Shown: positions 43,115 through 54,337 of the stretch, in pieces
Layout: each line of letters opens with the position of its first letter
Position numbering within the stretch: the stretch's first letter is position 1
DNA from: Saturnia japonica
Lineage: Eukaryota > Arthropoda > Insecta > Lepidoptera > Saturniidae
Assembly: GCA_033032175.1 (NCBI GenBank)
Contig: CM065307.1
Coordinates: 6,262,001-6,326,000 of the forward strand
Length of the DNA: 64,000 nt
Direction of reading: 5' to 3'
Program-made: the position numbers and the translations under genes
The notes under the pieces: generated by a model
Databases searched by the model: none
Told to the model about the DNA's origin: nothing
The model's input: the letters and a program-made list of their open reading frames with translations, nothing else

Positions 43115-45469
43115 CTATTACTTATATAAAAAATCAAGAATAAATGTATTTTGGATAATAATATCAACAATATGAATTGAATACTAATTAATCTACTTAA
43201 TAAAAATTTTAAGACTTATTGGCAGACAATGCAGAACTTAAACCGGTAAGTCTCATTAACTCTAGTTCTTTATATAACGTAAGTAATCACTAAGAAATAA
43301 TTTACGAAAATTCATTTTGTAAAGGGGAGTTGCACAAATTAAGATTTTTTTACATGCGTGTGCGCAACGAAGTTTCGTCGCATTTAGGATGAATACGTAT
43401 GGTACTACGAAAGAAACATTCATTTTTATTTTCAAAAATCTTTTAATATAATATTATGTAGAAATGCTAAAACACACTGCTGGTGGCTCTGCCAGGTATC
43501 TATCCTGGCGGCTTTGCGGCAATAAACGCGCCGCGCCGGCAACTGTCATAAGGTCATAACTGAAATGGTGCTCACGGCCTACTACCGATTTCTGTAGCAT
43601 ACCCGCGCGGCAAAAACCCGCCGAGCTGTGCCTGGACTATTTTAAATTGTACAAATAGGGATATTTATATGTAAAATATTATAATTCTAGTTTTTAACAT
43701 AAACCTTTTGCTTGAACAGTAATTTCTAGTATACATGAAGGTGAATTCGCATGCTTGTTGTGTTATGTAATTTAGCCAATACAAAATGTTCCATAGAATT
43801 GTAGTTGACGTGATATTCTGTTCAGGTTTATATACTGTGATGGGTTATTTACGTTTTGCGATGATAAATTGATTGCACCGCACATCCGATACATGGTATT
43901 TGAAGTTTTGATTAACATGCACTGAACTGATGAGTTTAACGAGTAATGTGTTAACTGTAAATTATTTTGTTCGATTATTGGAACGGAATGTTTTAATTGA
44001 ATTGATTTAGTATTAAGTTTCACAGTAAGTATATGTGTTTATAGTACTTTCTATGCGGGTTACAAATATAGTCGGGTATAGTTCCGTACACAAGGAACTG
44101 TATCTGTAATTATAATTAATTTAAATTAATCGTGGGAAGCCCTCGCTCTAGCAGGACTACGGTTTATTTAATATGTCGAAGCTTGTAAAATGGTATTTAA
44201 TTGAAATGATTGAGAAAAGTTTCATGAGACAGTTGAAGAGATAATATTAACATTTATTGGAGGTGAACTCTCATACTTCAAAATTAAGAATAAAATAAAT
44301 GTTCATTCACTATTTATGTTACATCCACAACAGAATCAATGAATTCTTTCATTGCTATTAAAAATACAGACAGTAATTCATTCACCTTAACTGCTTTCTG
44401 TGTTAGTAAATAAACTAAATACCGTCAAACATCCATGAATATTTATGAGAGTTAGATAATTAAAAGAAATGTGTTGTATTCGTGACTCACTTTACGCAAT
44501 GTATAAATACACTTTACCGTTTTCTTCGATCACAAGATTTTAAATATAACTAAAAGTAAAATACATTGTTTCTATAAGAATTAATTATAATCTTAAAGTA
44601 TAAAACGTTGTTTTATTAAATATAATTACACTTACATAGATTTCATAATTTTACTTTGGTGGAGAATTTATGTAATAATAAGACACTTACATTTTTTGGT
44701 AACAGAAAGAATATAGTACAGTTACAATAGTTGCTAAATTGATATAATTTAGTAGATTAATAAATATATCAATAAAATTGTTTTGAACAGTCAGCGATAA
44801 GTTCGTATCACTATCATCAAGCAAAAATTCTAAATTTCATTTGATTTTCGTCGTACTGATGATAAGGTATTGATTTTAAATTCAAACATATAAGCGAAAC
44901 TCAAAATTTATTATTTGATTATTCATTATATGTTTTAAGGCATTTATTAGGTACATTAATTTGAAGAAATCTTATAATTATGACATTATTAATAGTTTCT
45001 TTTTATATATAGCTGTAATAGTTGGATATTTTCTAAAATTACATAATAAATACGTCGATGGAAAGGCTAATTGGCTAACGTGTAAAGTTGGTTATATGCA
45101 CGTTAATCAAAACTTAGTCACGTTAGTCTTTCCACGGTCGAATAATTAAAAGCGCAATGATATAATCATTCACAGAATCCTCAATTTATATACAGTTGTA
45201 CTATATAATCTAATATATAAAGTAAATTTCTATATACTTGAATAGCATACTGTAACAGAATTAAATTAAACCACAAATTGATTTTGACATTTCGATGGCA
45301 TAGCGCTGCAGCGGGGAATTCGTTAAACACGCAGTGTTGAATTAATAAAATTTTCATCATTTCATCCGGTAAAAATTGTTAGTGAGTGGGAGTGGACTCT
45401 TGGATTATGTCTTATTATTATGCTGTTGCATTTTGAACAAGAGTTCAGTTCAGTCGATTCAGAAATATA
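43115..45469. other. AT-rich DNA with a GC-rich island at 43480-43640
   Basis: The island (CTGCCAGGTATCTATCCTGG, AAACGCGCCGCGCCGGCAAC) is not matched elsewhere here. The rest, including frames 43772-44023 (-) and 44961-45149 (+), shows nothing I can support. Confidence 0.3.
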
Positions 45470-45895
45470 TTCAAAATCAAAATACTTTTTTCAATTTAGA
45501 CTTTATGAAGGTACTTATGAACGTCAAAACACTACCATTGAACCCAGCTCGGTGAAATGTCAAAGCCTTCCGAAACTTCAGAGCTCTTATGTCTAATAGT
45601 GTACTTACGGCTAACAGTGTAGTCATATCGAAAAAAACTACCTCCGGTTCAGAGAAAGTTTAAGGGCATAGAGAGATTTCTCTCTATTTGGGGCATTCCG
45701 ACTAGTGGAATACTTCCACTCTACGGAAGATCGCAGCTAAATAACCAAGTGTTGTATTCCTGTGATAGTAGCGTTTTAGAACTGTTTGTGGTACAAAGGT
45801 TCAAGGTCTGCAACGACACAAAATCGATTCTTAAGGAGTACACTACAAAAAAAGCAACAATCATTGAGAAGAACCGGCAAGAAACGGGCTTATCA
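45470..45895 (+). repeat. repeat family U, plus strand, with a family Z insert
   Basis: CTTTTTTCAATTTAGACTTT, CTTATGAACGTCAAAACACT at the start and ATTGAGAAGAACCGGCAAGA near 45862 are the two ends of family U. Between them, about 45655-45770, is family Z in reverse orientation (AGATTTCTCTCTATTTGGGG, ATTCCGACTAGTGGAATAC, GATCGCAGCTAAATAACC), also seen at 59432-59555. Frame 45749-45949 crosses both. Confidence 0.55.
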
Positions 45896-47347
45896 AATTT
45901 TTTATGTGTTAATGATATTTACAATTATTTAATAATTATATTATTTTAGTATATGCACAGAGATGTTGTTAAAAAGCAAGGATACCACGAGATCTAAACT
46001 AGATCTTATAACAATACAATAAGGATCTAAATTGTGTCCTTACGTAAAGAGACAGGCATCTATATTGTAGATTTTTCTTTTTGTTCGCATTGAAGAGTTT
46101 TATTTTAAATCTGCGGCTCTAACGAACCGAGCACTTCATATGCGCGGCAAGGCCGAGTACTGCAGCTGTCGTTGGGACGCGGACGGTTTCAGACCCACTT
46201 AACTATACACAATTGCAATAATTTGTCGTTTGAATTTTCTCTTGAATGCAATGGTTTTTATGCAATTGAAACATTTATCTTAAATATAATTTCAGCAGAT
46301 ATAGAAACGGTTAATAATTTTATATCCAAATAGATCTCTGTTTATATCATATTATTGTGTATACTAAATACTATTTTCAAGAAAAAAAAAAAAAAAACGA
46401 GCACCTAAGGAAATTTACGTTCTAAGGTCGATTTCAGTTAATTAAATTAAATTTGTTTGACGTAGTCTGTACATTTATAATCGTATAAATTAATATGGGT
46501 GAAGTGAATTCTGGCAATTTTTTCATTAATTAAAACCGATGCACACATCAAAACAATAAAAAGTGGTCAGTGTAAAGACAAGAATTAAAAAAAAAATTGG
46601 TAACGTAAGGAATCATGTCAGGATGCTTCCAATAAAATGCCAATACATAGTCAAATGAATAAAAAAAATTTTCTTGTAATATTCATTGAAGTAGACAAAA
46701 AAATTCTAAAATGCCTTTTTTTTTTTGCAAAACGGTTAATATAATTAACTGTGCTCTCGGGCTTCGCACGCTTTTAAGCAGTAGGTTATTAAGTGTAATA
46801 GTGTTTTTACTCATATTTTACGAAATTTTAGAGTTGATAAGTTTTATATCACATCTATCGAGGAATTACATATACTTACTGTATACCACATTTCTTTAAA
46901 ATTGGTGAAGCTGTTTTTAGATTTAATCCAGCCTACAAACGAACAGACAAAAAATTTTTAATGTCAAACTTGAGATCCACAGTTCTGAGATCAGTGGCCC
47001 ATAAAGTAACTATCTAGTACGAAATTTTGAAAAATAAATAACATCTACAGACATATTTTAACTGCTAAATTCCTTTTAGTAAATCTTCCATAATTTCTTA
47101 CAATAATTTGATTAATACTTCGAAAATTGGTATTTCTTAGAATAGGTAAAGGCAAAGGTAGTTAAATCTATGGGCTAAATACGACGTATTCAAAATAATA
47201 TTTTTAAAGCATCAGTATTATTGATGTTGTACTTCTTAAGGCGAATTATTGAGAGTAAATTTTTACGATGAGCGCGCACATTATAACAAGATGTCTACAC
47301 CATGAAGTTGCTGGCTAAACCCTTCCTAAAGCAAGGAAACCATGATC
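45896..47347. other. AT-rich DNA, nothing recognised
   Basis: A GC-richer patch lies at 46120-46195. An RTE-like tail (TGAAGCTGTTTTTAG ... CAAACGAACAGACAAAAA) is at about 46905-46955. ACACCATGAAGTTGCTGGCT near 47299 also occurs near 11055. Confidence 0.35.
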
Positions 47348-47766
47348 TAGCAGCCGCTCGCGCGATACAGTATCACTGTTATTTACTACCTATTGACACA
47401 CACACACACACACACGCATGACACTGCACTGCACTTCACACATGTACTACTCAGGTACATAGGTACTGTAAGGGACCTTTTATTTCTTAGTTAGACTTAA
47501 ACCAAATTGCCCGATTGATTACTAAATGCATATACGTATGTTTCTTCCATTCTCACAGAAACCAGAAATATTTATGTATGTATAGTTAGTTAGATCGATT
47601 TTTGATCTATTTGTATGCTCGGAAACAACGCAGGCCTGTTCGGCCATTTTGGCACCTTTGAGTTTGTTGTCTCTCTTTCGGGGATGAATGCCTTCCGCGC
47701 TCGCCCTCAATACTGGTGAAGTTATTAAAGCCCCTAATGGCTTCAAGGCCCTTTAGGCTTAGGCTT
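47348..47766 (+). mobile_element. poly(A) retroposon family R, long copy 2
   Basis: CAGCCGCTCGCGCGATACAG, CACTGCACTGCACTTCACAC, GTATGTTTCTTCC, GTATAGTTAGTTAGATCG, GTTCGGCCATTTTGGCACCT and CCTTCCGCGCTCGCCCTC match 22409-22872. It contains a (CA)n microsatellite at 47395-47415. The final A run is lost. Confidence 0.65.
47395..47415. repeat. (CA)n microsatellite
   Basis: About ten AC units inside retroposon family R. The equivalent site in the copy near 22465-22500 is CA-rich but not pure, so the tract probably expanded here. Confidence 0.8.
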
Positions 47767-48570
47767 TTTTATATTAACGTGTTATTTATGAAACCAATTA
47801 ATTTTATTTTTATCAACACTTTACTTTCATTATGCACACCTTGCGAACCAGACAACTCCTTGTTTCGAACACGTTAAATTATTTAAAGTGAACGTTAGAT
47901 TGAAATCATATCCTTATAATTAGATTTTGTTTTCATATACACACTGTTGCGATGTAACCTGAAATATTCGCAGTATGATATTATAAATCTTTAAACTGAT
48001 AATAACACGTGTAAAGACTTATAAGTCATGGAGGGCGTTCGTGAGGCAAATGCGCCGGCGGCTATGGCATTGTGATCCTATGCCGCATAAATTATTGCAC
48101 ATTCTTCACGGACAAAACCAGTTCCATACTCGATCGTCTGGGCTATCCTTTTTTGTTGTTATATAAATTCGCATGCCTTTGTTGACATTCCGTTCCGATC
48201 CAGACTTTAGCAAACATTTGTTTTATCGCCTCCGTCGATTCTATCGTACAAAACTACAAACCAACGGCAAACAACGGCTTGCAGGTTCAAATAGTCATTG
48301 ACCATTGTCAGCAATTAGATCAATACAATTATCTTTTTCTTACCATTGTATTTTTATGTACAATGTTTGTGGTTATTTATTACGCAAATGTTACAATAAT
48401 GCTTTTGATATATTATGTATTATTTTATTCTTATTGTAATAGAATTCTTCTGTTTTTATTAAATTTATGTAGTCTTTGGGCTTGATGTAAAAAACGTCCC
48501 TTGGGCACTTAAATTAGAATATATCACAATTATCATCATTTTTACAAGATTTTTTTTAACAAATAACAAA
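47767..48570. promoter_or_regulatory. non-repetitive stretch with a possible core promoter at about 48160-48275
   Basis: Around 48040-48275 the sequence is GC-richer and unmatched elsewhere. TATATAAATTCGCATGCC begins near 48160, a plausible TATA box, with a GC-richer stretch 30-60 bases downstream (CCGTTCCGATCCAGAC). A donor-like GCTTGCAG|GTTCAAAT follows near 48280. No protein-coding frame is tied to it. This is a weak guess. Confidence 0.2.
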
Positions 48571-48780
48571 CCAGCTTCAATGATTTTGAAGAGTTCCCTG
48601 GTGTCTTGGAAGGTGAAGGTCCAATGGCAATGAAATTAAAATGGGACCATCCTTGAGGTATCCCCTATCCAACAAAAAAATATCCCAATCGGTTCATAAA
48701 CAAAGAAGTTATGGTTGAAAATTCATTAAAAAAATATACATTCGAATTGAGTAAACTCCGTCTCTTTTTGGAGTCGATAA
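48571..48780 (+). repeat. dispersed repeat family V, copy 2
   Basis: CCAGCTTCAATGATTTTGAA, GAGTTCCCTGGTGTCTTGG, AAGGTCCAATGGCAATGAAA, TTGAGGTATCCCCTATCC and CTCTTTTTGGAGTCGATAAA match 17262-17470. Confidence 0.65.
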
Positions 48781-48793
48781 AATTTATAATAAA

Positions 48794-49172
48794 CTAGCTG
48801 TGCCCCACGGTTTTACCTTTGTTAATTTTTTACGACAAACGTCGCCCACGCACCCGTGTAGGCAATTTTCTATACTTTGTGTAAAACTATCGTCATTTTT
48901 TTGATGAATAAATTAATTTTTCAAATTATAATATACCGTATGTTACTCGCTGATATTGTAGCTTTATATTGATGAAAGTATTTGTAAAATCGCTCGGGTG
49001 GTTTTTGTGTTTATCCAAAGTATTTTTTATTAAGTATATTTTTATTAAGTATTAAGTATTTTTAGTATTCAAGTATTTTTGAGCTATAACATACAAAAAC
49101 ACAAAGAACAAAACAAATCTTTCGTCTTTATTAATTTTTTAATTATTGTTTTATTCTTAATATTGTTATAGA
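48794..49172 (-). mobile_element. Helitron, minus strand, related to 8001-8175 with extra internal sequence
   Basis: On the minus strand it ends AAAACCGTGGGGCACAGCTAG|T. The plus-strand blocks ACGACAAACGTCGCCCACG, CACCCGTGTAGGCAATTTTC and TGTAAAACTATCGTC match 8001-8175. About 200 bp of sequence unique to this copy includes imperfect AAGTATTTTTA repeats (49015-49080). The 5' boundary is approximate. Confidence 0.6.
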
Positions 49173-49484
49173 TTAATGCAACTTCTTAAAGAGAAACGCC
49201 GCATGAATATTTTGTCTTACGATGGTGTTATTAATTTAGATCAGATTTTTACACTCCCAACAAATAAAACCATTAAAGTTTAGCAAAACCCCTTGTTGTA
49301 AAGTACTCGATATTATTAAATTGCATATCAATAATAATACTAAAAATATTTAGGTCTCACAGAATCTAGGAACAGTAAATCATTGGATTGAGGCATTTGT
49401 TAATGTTTTAAAACGAATTATAACTTTATTTAGTTATAGTTATTGGATGGTTAGGATACGACCATAATTATATCAGAATAGATC

Positions 49485-49690
49485 GCGTCCACCATGCATA
49501 TGGTGTTTAACCCGTCGTGGGTAGTCTTTAGGTCTGTCGTGTTTCGGGATTGGCCAGGGTATATCCCCCTCTCGAAAGGCTTGGAGGCCGGGCGACGACC
49601 CGCGATGGATTTCTGATCTCTCAATGGTCTCCGTTGTTTTTGGAGTATACCGTGATTACTATCAGGCACAGTGTCGTGCTGTGCTACAAA
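49485..49690 (+). repeat. retroposon family P, copy 4
   Basis: CACCATGCATATGGTGTTTA, CGTCGTGGGTAGTCTTTAGG, GGGATTGGCCAGGGTATATC, GATTTCTGATCTCTCAATGG and ACTATCAGGCACAGTGTCGT. The least degraded copy of the family in the window. The minus frame 49451-49669 is antisense to it. Confidence 0.6.
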
Positions 49691-49910
49691 ATTGTTTTTT
49701 TTTTAAATGTTATGAAATAGCAAACAACTAGTGGTCACTACAGTAGGCTACAGCCTATTATAGCTTTTTTTAAGCGACTTCAGAAAAACCGCAGTCCTAT
49801 TTGCGGCCAGTTCTTAATAGGTTGCTTACTCCTGGGGAATGAATTGAAGTGTCTCGTGTCTGCCAATGCGTGTTACTAATCACACCCTTCATGACGTCAT
49901 TAAATAGTTA

Positions 49911-50167
49911 TCTAAAAATATTACAAAGCTGAAGAGATTGTGTTTTTGTTTGTTTGAACTCGCTATACTCTAAAATTACTAGTCATATTTAAAAATATAT
50001 TTTTGCACTTATCGATTTATTGAGAAAGGTTATAGGCTATATAATTTCACGTTATAATCCTTAAGGACGGAGCAGTAAACAGTAAACAAGTCAAGTAATC
50101 TGGCAAGCTAAAGGCAAGTACGGTAATACGAATAAATTTAATCCGGGCGAAACTGGGGCACTGCTAG
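49911..50167 (+). mobile_element. Helitron family B, full-length short copy
   Basis: A|TCTAAAAATATTACAAAGC at the 5' end; CCGGGCGAAACTGGGGC ... CTAG|T at the 3' end. CGATTTATTGAGAAAGGTTA, TAAGGACGGAGCAGTAAAC and AGTAATCTGGCAAGCTAAAG are inside. Both junctions follow the A|T rule. Confidence 0.75.
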
Positions 50168-51214
50168 TGTTTGATAAAAGAAAACTAAAAGAAGTAATTT
50201 GAAATATATGTCGTAGTTTATTGAAATAAGTAAACTTCAGAGATGAAGTTAAGTAAATCAACATAGTTTATTGCGGCGCGAACAGTCGATCACGCATTTC
50301 GTTTGTAGCATGTTAAGTTTAATTTAGAAACATGTGCGAATGTTCTCGAAATAATTTCATACGGGTAACGACACCGTGGGGGGGGGGCGCAGATGGAGAG
50401 CGTGGATCTAATTTTGCATACGGTCAGACTCCTTCGTTTACATTTAAAGCTATCTGAAAGCGAATAATTTTTTAAGGTGATTATGATTTTTTTTTTATCA
50501 TTTCTCAAAGGACACAATATTTTATGATATTGAAGATTCTATTGTCTTTAAACTAGTACATATGCCGTCAGTTTTTCGTGCTACGATAAAAAAAACTATG
50601 GCTCTCATTCTTTTTTTATTTGTCTATATCACTGCATACTACAACAATTTCTATAAGCTTTACATATACGTACTTATTTGATTGATCGTGTAACAAAAAT
50701 ATCTTTCTTTATTCTCAACGGTTGGACACAAGCGGAACGAGAGTGTTTCATATCAGGATGCTATTGAGATTTTTACGATATACATAAATGAAAACTCGAT
50801 ATTACTTTAATTCTTCATCGAAATCAATGATTCAAACAATATTTTAAAAGACCCCGTTCAAAACGAAAAATTGCTGAAAACTGTTGTGTACTTTAAAAAA
50901 AAAATGATTAAAAATGTAAAACGGGAGTCGCGGATAGCCTAAGCTGTGTATTAGATATATAATGTATCGCTGTATTTCTCCTTCTATCTGTTATAACTTT
51001 TTTCTCTCTCATGTAACAAAATGACGCGTCTTTGAAATTTCACTCTCAATTCTCGTCAAATTTAAATAAATTGGTTCTCATCCTTAACTTATGAGGACAC
51101 TGAGAATATATTTCACATACCTCTATACATAAGTAATGATATTTAATAAGTATTAGAAATCACATTTAATATAAAAATTAATCGTTTATTTGAGGTCTCT
51201 ATCATAAGTAGTTA
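50168..51214. other. AT-rich DNA, nothing recognised
   Basis: A run of nine or more G at about 50380 stands out. Frame 50290-50517 (-) runs across it and is unsupported. Confidence 0.35.
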
Positions 51215-51272
51215 TATATATCTATATATATATAATTTATATTTGTATAATATGTATTTATAATTGTGTAAG

Positions 51273-51309
<37 letters not shown>

Positions 51310-51310
51310 C
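51215..51310. repeat. (TA)n-rich microsatellite
   Basis: Two AT dinucleotide tracts, about 51216-51233 and a purer one at about 51276-51307, separated by AT-rich sequence. Confidence 0.85.
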
Positions 51311-51788
51311 ATGTATATAGATAAAATTATTATTGTGTTATATACTTTTATTTATATCTTAGTGCGAGGATCTACGGTTTATTGTTATGCCTGTAATTTA
51401 AATTTAGTAATAAAGATCATTAGGAAATCATTAGGAATCTATTACCTTTTTATTTAACTAAAATGACAGATGTTATTTGAATTATTTAAATTCTATATAT
51501 ACTATGCGAAATATTCGCAAGTATCAGCGTGTCAAAATGTATTTTGAATTTTATCTAAATCTGTATTATCATTTCATTTCAATAATGTCATCACAACATC
51601 TCACATCCGAGACACGCTGAGTTCATACGTACTAATTAATTTATAACTGACAAGTTGGTCTGAACGTATCGGATGTATGTGGGTAGCTTAACGCGACCAA
51701 TTTAGAATTTAGTTAAAACGGTCGGTGGTCTGTCCCCTTATTATAAACAATACGTATTTCTTGGTAATTATTTAAGTTACATTCCGGA

Positions 51789-52049
51789 CTATAACTTTTC
51801 TTTACTAGTATCAAAAACTGTGTAAAATTTCGTACATTGAGCCTTGCACGGCCTGCCATAAATACTGAAAGGTCGACCGGGATATTTGCTACAGAAGAGA
51901 ATCAAACTAAGATAATTCAAGAACTCCAAAAATATTATAGAAACTGTAACGAAAATCAGCGAAATCACGCTTAGGTACACTAGATTTCCTTGGTTTCTTT
52001 GCCTGTGCATATTTTTGTGGAGCATTGAATTCTCCTTTTCACCTTTCAT
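51789..52049 (-). CDS. unidentified 86-codon open frame with one hydrophobic segment
   Basis: The minus frame starts ATG at 52049 directly behind an in-frame TAA and runs to 51789. It begins MKGEKENSMLHKNMHRQRNQ (basic, polar), then a hydrophobic stretch of about 27 residues (VYLSVISLIFVTVSIIFLEF and on), then a Cys-containing tail (YPGRPFSIYGRPCKAQC). This would be a small membrane-anchored protein with a short C-terminal domain. There is no recognisable family, no clear promoter and no second exon. The composition is compatible with a chance frame in AT-rich DNA. It lies 1.2 kb downstream of the exon at 53260-53425 on the same strand, but no splice junction joins them. Confidence 0.18.
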   Translation of the reverse strand: MKGEKENSMLHKNMHRQRNQGNLVYLSVISLIFVTVSIIFLEFLNYLSLILFCSKYPGRPFSIYGRPCKAQCTKFYTVFDTSKEKL

Positions 52050-52385
52050 TTAGACATTATAAAGAACCCTACATCTAGATGCAGAAATCAATTCAGTCAA
52101 AGATTGACAGTAAATGAGATAGCAAATTACAATTTTATTTTTGATTTCAGGTAATTAATTGTTCTACACTCGATTAGCTGATTTTCATGGTTTTAACAAA
52201 GTCAAGATCACCACGATGTAAGTATTTTAATAAATTAAAAAAAAAATTGATCAAAAAAAAAAAACAATTAAATAATTCTCTTAGTCTAAATTAAGAAAGT
52301 TTTGTGAATTAGCGAGTAATTATCCATTTCATATAAATGATTATTATTGGAAAACCTTGAACAACAAAGTCAGTTTACTTTTTAC

Positions 52386-52621
52386 CGGACTGCGAAAAAG
52401 GAGGGGCTATGTTTTTCGAGCGTATGTATGTTTATTTCTTTGACATGCTCTGTAGCTTCAACGGCTTGATGGAATTTAGCATACGAGGGGTCGTTAGATT
52501 TGTCTTATTTGTGAGAGTGACTTAGGGGCTTTATAGTATTTGAGTACGTCTGGGAATCGAATTAAAAGCAAAAATAGAAAAACAAAATTTGTCTAACCAA
52601 GTGTTTTTGTTGCAGTCAGGG
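52386..52621. mobile_element. TIR family D element, copy 2
   Basis: ACCGGACTGCGAAAAAGGAG at the start and TTGTTGCAGTCAGGG at the end. TTTTTCGAGCGTATGTATGT, CATGCTCTGTAGCTTCAACG and GGTCGTTAGATTTGT match 2162-2383. Flanked by T runs. Confidence 0.65.
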
Positions 52622-52762
52622 TTTTCTTTCGTTTTAAATAATTTAGCTTGTTAAATGACTTTATTATATAACAATAATCCATTACCCAATACTCGTGTAA
52701 ACATTTCCACGTTAGAATCGCTTACATATGCTATTAGGATTTTGAAGCTCAAAGATAAGTAA

Positions 52763-53020
52763 CTGTCTCGTTAGCTTAGTGGTCGTAAGCGCGACTGCTA
52801 TGATCGAGGTCCTGGGTTGGATTCCCAGGTCGAGCAAAGTGTTATTGGGGTTTTCTATGAAATTCTCAGTAGCAGCTCGGAGTTTGGCTTTGTTCCCGAT
52901 TAATGGCAATAGGCTCGCCCCCTATTACATGGGACCTAAAAACATACACGGCGAACTGTGGGGTAAGTCAGTACACCTCTGCCTAACCCTTCGGAGATAT
53001 AGTCGTAATGGTATGTTATA
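52763..53020 (+). mobile_element. tRNA-derived SINE family S1, copy 2
   Basis: A box GTTAGCTTAGTGGTCGTAAG, B box GGGTTGGATTCCC (one change from consensus), AGGTCGAGCAAAGTG, TAGGCTCGCCCCCTATTACA, GGCGAACTGTGGG and CTGCCTAACCCTTCGG. Full-length counterpart of 22891-23150. Frames on both strands here (52712-52909, 52779-53021) are SINE-derived. Confidence 0.8.
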
Positions 53021-53259
53021 AGTCCCAATTGTTTCTTTTCTTCCACAGCCTAAACTGATAAATACTTATAACCCAAAATAATATGACATATTTTACCTTG
53101 CCGTTGACTTGACTGAACAAATACCGAAAGAAAATACAAATATTTACCTGCGTACAAATATTTCATCCGGCCGGAAATACAACCCCTAACGGTTGAAAGA
53201 AAGGTAGAAGTACTGTCGATTTAATCATCAATATAACTATATTGAAACATTCTATTTAC

Positions 53260-53425
53260 CTTGGGCTTTGCATAGTCCATCTATCCATCCATTCATTAAG
53301 GTGAAAAACGTTCACTGCTGAAGATAGTTCTCCCCAAAAGATCGCTTTAACGACCTGTCCTATGCTGCTCGCATCCAGTAAGTTCCCACGCTTGGTATTA
53401 GCACATTTTACAAGCTGTTTATTTT
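53260..53425 (-). CDS. probable internal coding exon, unidentified protein
   Basis: The minus strand shows a strong acceptor, ATATTTTTTTCCACAG, ending at 53426, an open 166-base segment, and a consensus donor, CCCAAG|GTAAATAG, at 53260/53259. Two bases finish a codon, then the frame reads NKQLVKCANTKRGNLLDASS, IGQVVKAIFWGELSSAVNVF, HLNEWMDRWTMQSP, leaving AG. Composition (Trp, Met, Asn, Gly spread evenly) is unlike the AT-driven frames nearby. The phase is 2 bases in and 2 bases over, and the terminal-exon candidate at 25063-25174 begins with the one base needed. A SINE and a TIR element lie in the following sequence, as expected for an intron. I do not recognise the protein. There is no upstream exon that I can support in the remaining 10 kb. 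It could still be a relic. Confidence 0.5.
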
Positions 53426-54142
53426 CTGTGGAAAAAAATATTGACGTAAAACACACCACTTTACATCGAATATAAATACTTAAGTATTACTACTTATATA
53501 AGTAGTATGTGTTGGAAGCAAGGGATTTAATTAAGAAGCTTAAGTAGAATAATGAAGGTCCCGTGAAGAGGGAGGAGGCGGTAACGTTACGCGGTACTCA
53601 TCACACTTCCAAACCAGGTGTTGCTCCTAACCCCTCTTATATACGATAGCGTAAATTACGTTGAATTTGCTAATATCTGATTCTTCTAGATTTTACATTT
53701 TTTGAGGCGAACATAAAGTTTCCACATTTAACAACTTCATTTAAACTGTCCTATCAGTCATTCAAACTTCACCAGATGTTAAGTATATTTGTTTTATTAC
53801 ATTTTATTTTTACATATTAAATATGTAATACTAACAACCTATTCCCGCTTCGTACGGGTAGTAGAGCATATATGCCTACTTTTTTTTAGTCGTGTGTCGT
53901 GTATTGGTTTACGCGGAGCACGCCAGCAATATATCTTTGGACAATTTATTATTTAAAAATCTACACATTATATGTATTTTTTTGATATACGATTGTGTAA
54001 ATAAACAAACTAGAGTTCTATGTCAACAATTTTCTATAGGAGCAGAATATCTTACAAAAAATATATTTCAGTAATATCCTTGTTAACAGATACATTAATA
54101 TAGTATTTAATATAAAAAATTAGAATAATATAGCCCATACAG
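53426..54142. other. non-coding, nothing recognised
   Basis: GAGGGAGGAGGCGGTAACG and CCAAACCAGGTGTTGCTCC (about 53570-53630) form a GC-richer patch. No frame on the minus strand with a splice pair that could lead into the exon at 53425 was found. Confidence 0.3.
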
Positions 54143-54337
54143 TTAGTAAAACCTATACAAGGTGCTACGTAACCCATGGTCGCGAACGCGGTCGCGGTAG
54201 GCGGGTGATTGTTCCACGACTCTTGTTACATAAATAATGGCGTAGTTCCGTAGCTCGAGGCGGCGGCCGCGACCGTAGCGGCGTAGTCGGCGCATTGCGA
54301 TCGATGTTGGTGCAAGATAATTTTTCATTTTAACCAA
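54143..54337. other. GC-rich island of unknown nature
   Basis: TCGAGGCGGCGGCCGCGACC and TAGCGGCGTAGTCGGCGC within an otherwise AT-rich region. The minus strand is open for 64 codons (Arg-rich, MRRLRRYGRGRRLELRN), which is a property of any CG-rich sequence. It may be a repeat unique to this window or a CpG-rich regulatory patch. Not called as a gene. Confidence 0.3.

Noticed and set aside
51789..52049. Idea that the 86-codon frame is the next exon after 53260
   Set aside because: It has its own upstream stop and ATG and no acceptor with the right phase, so it is listed only as an isolated low-confidence frame.
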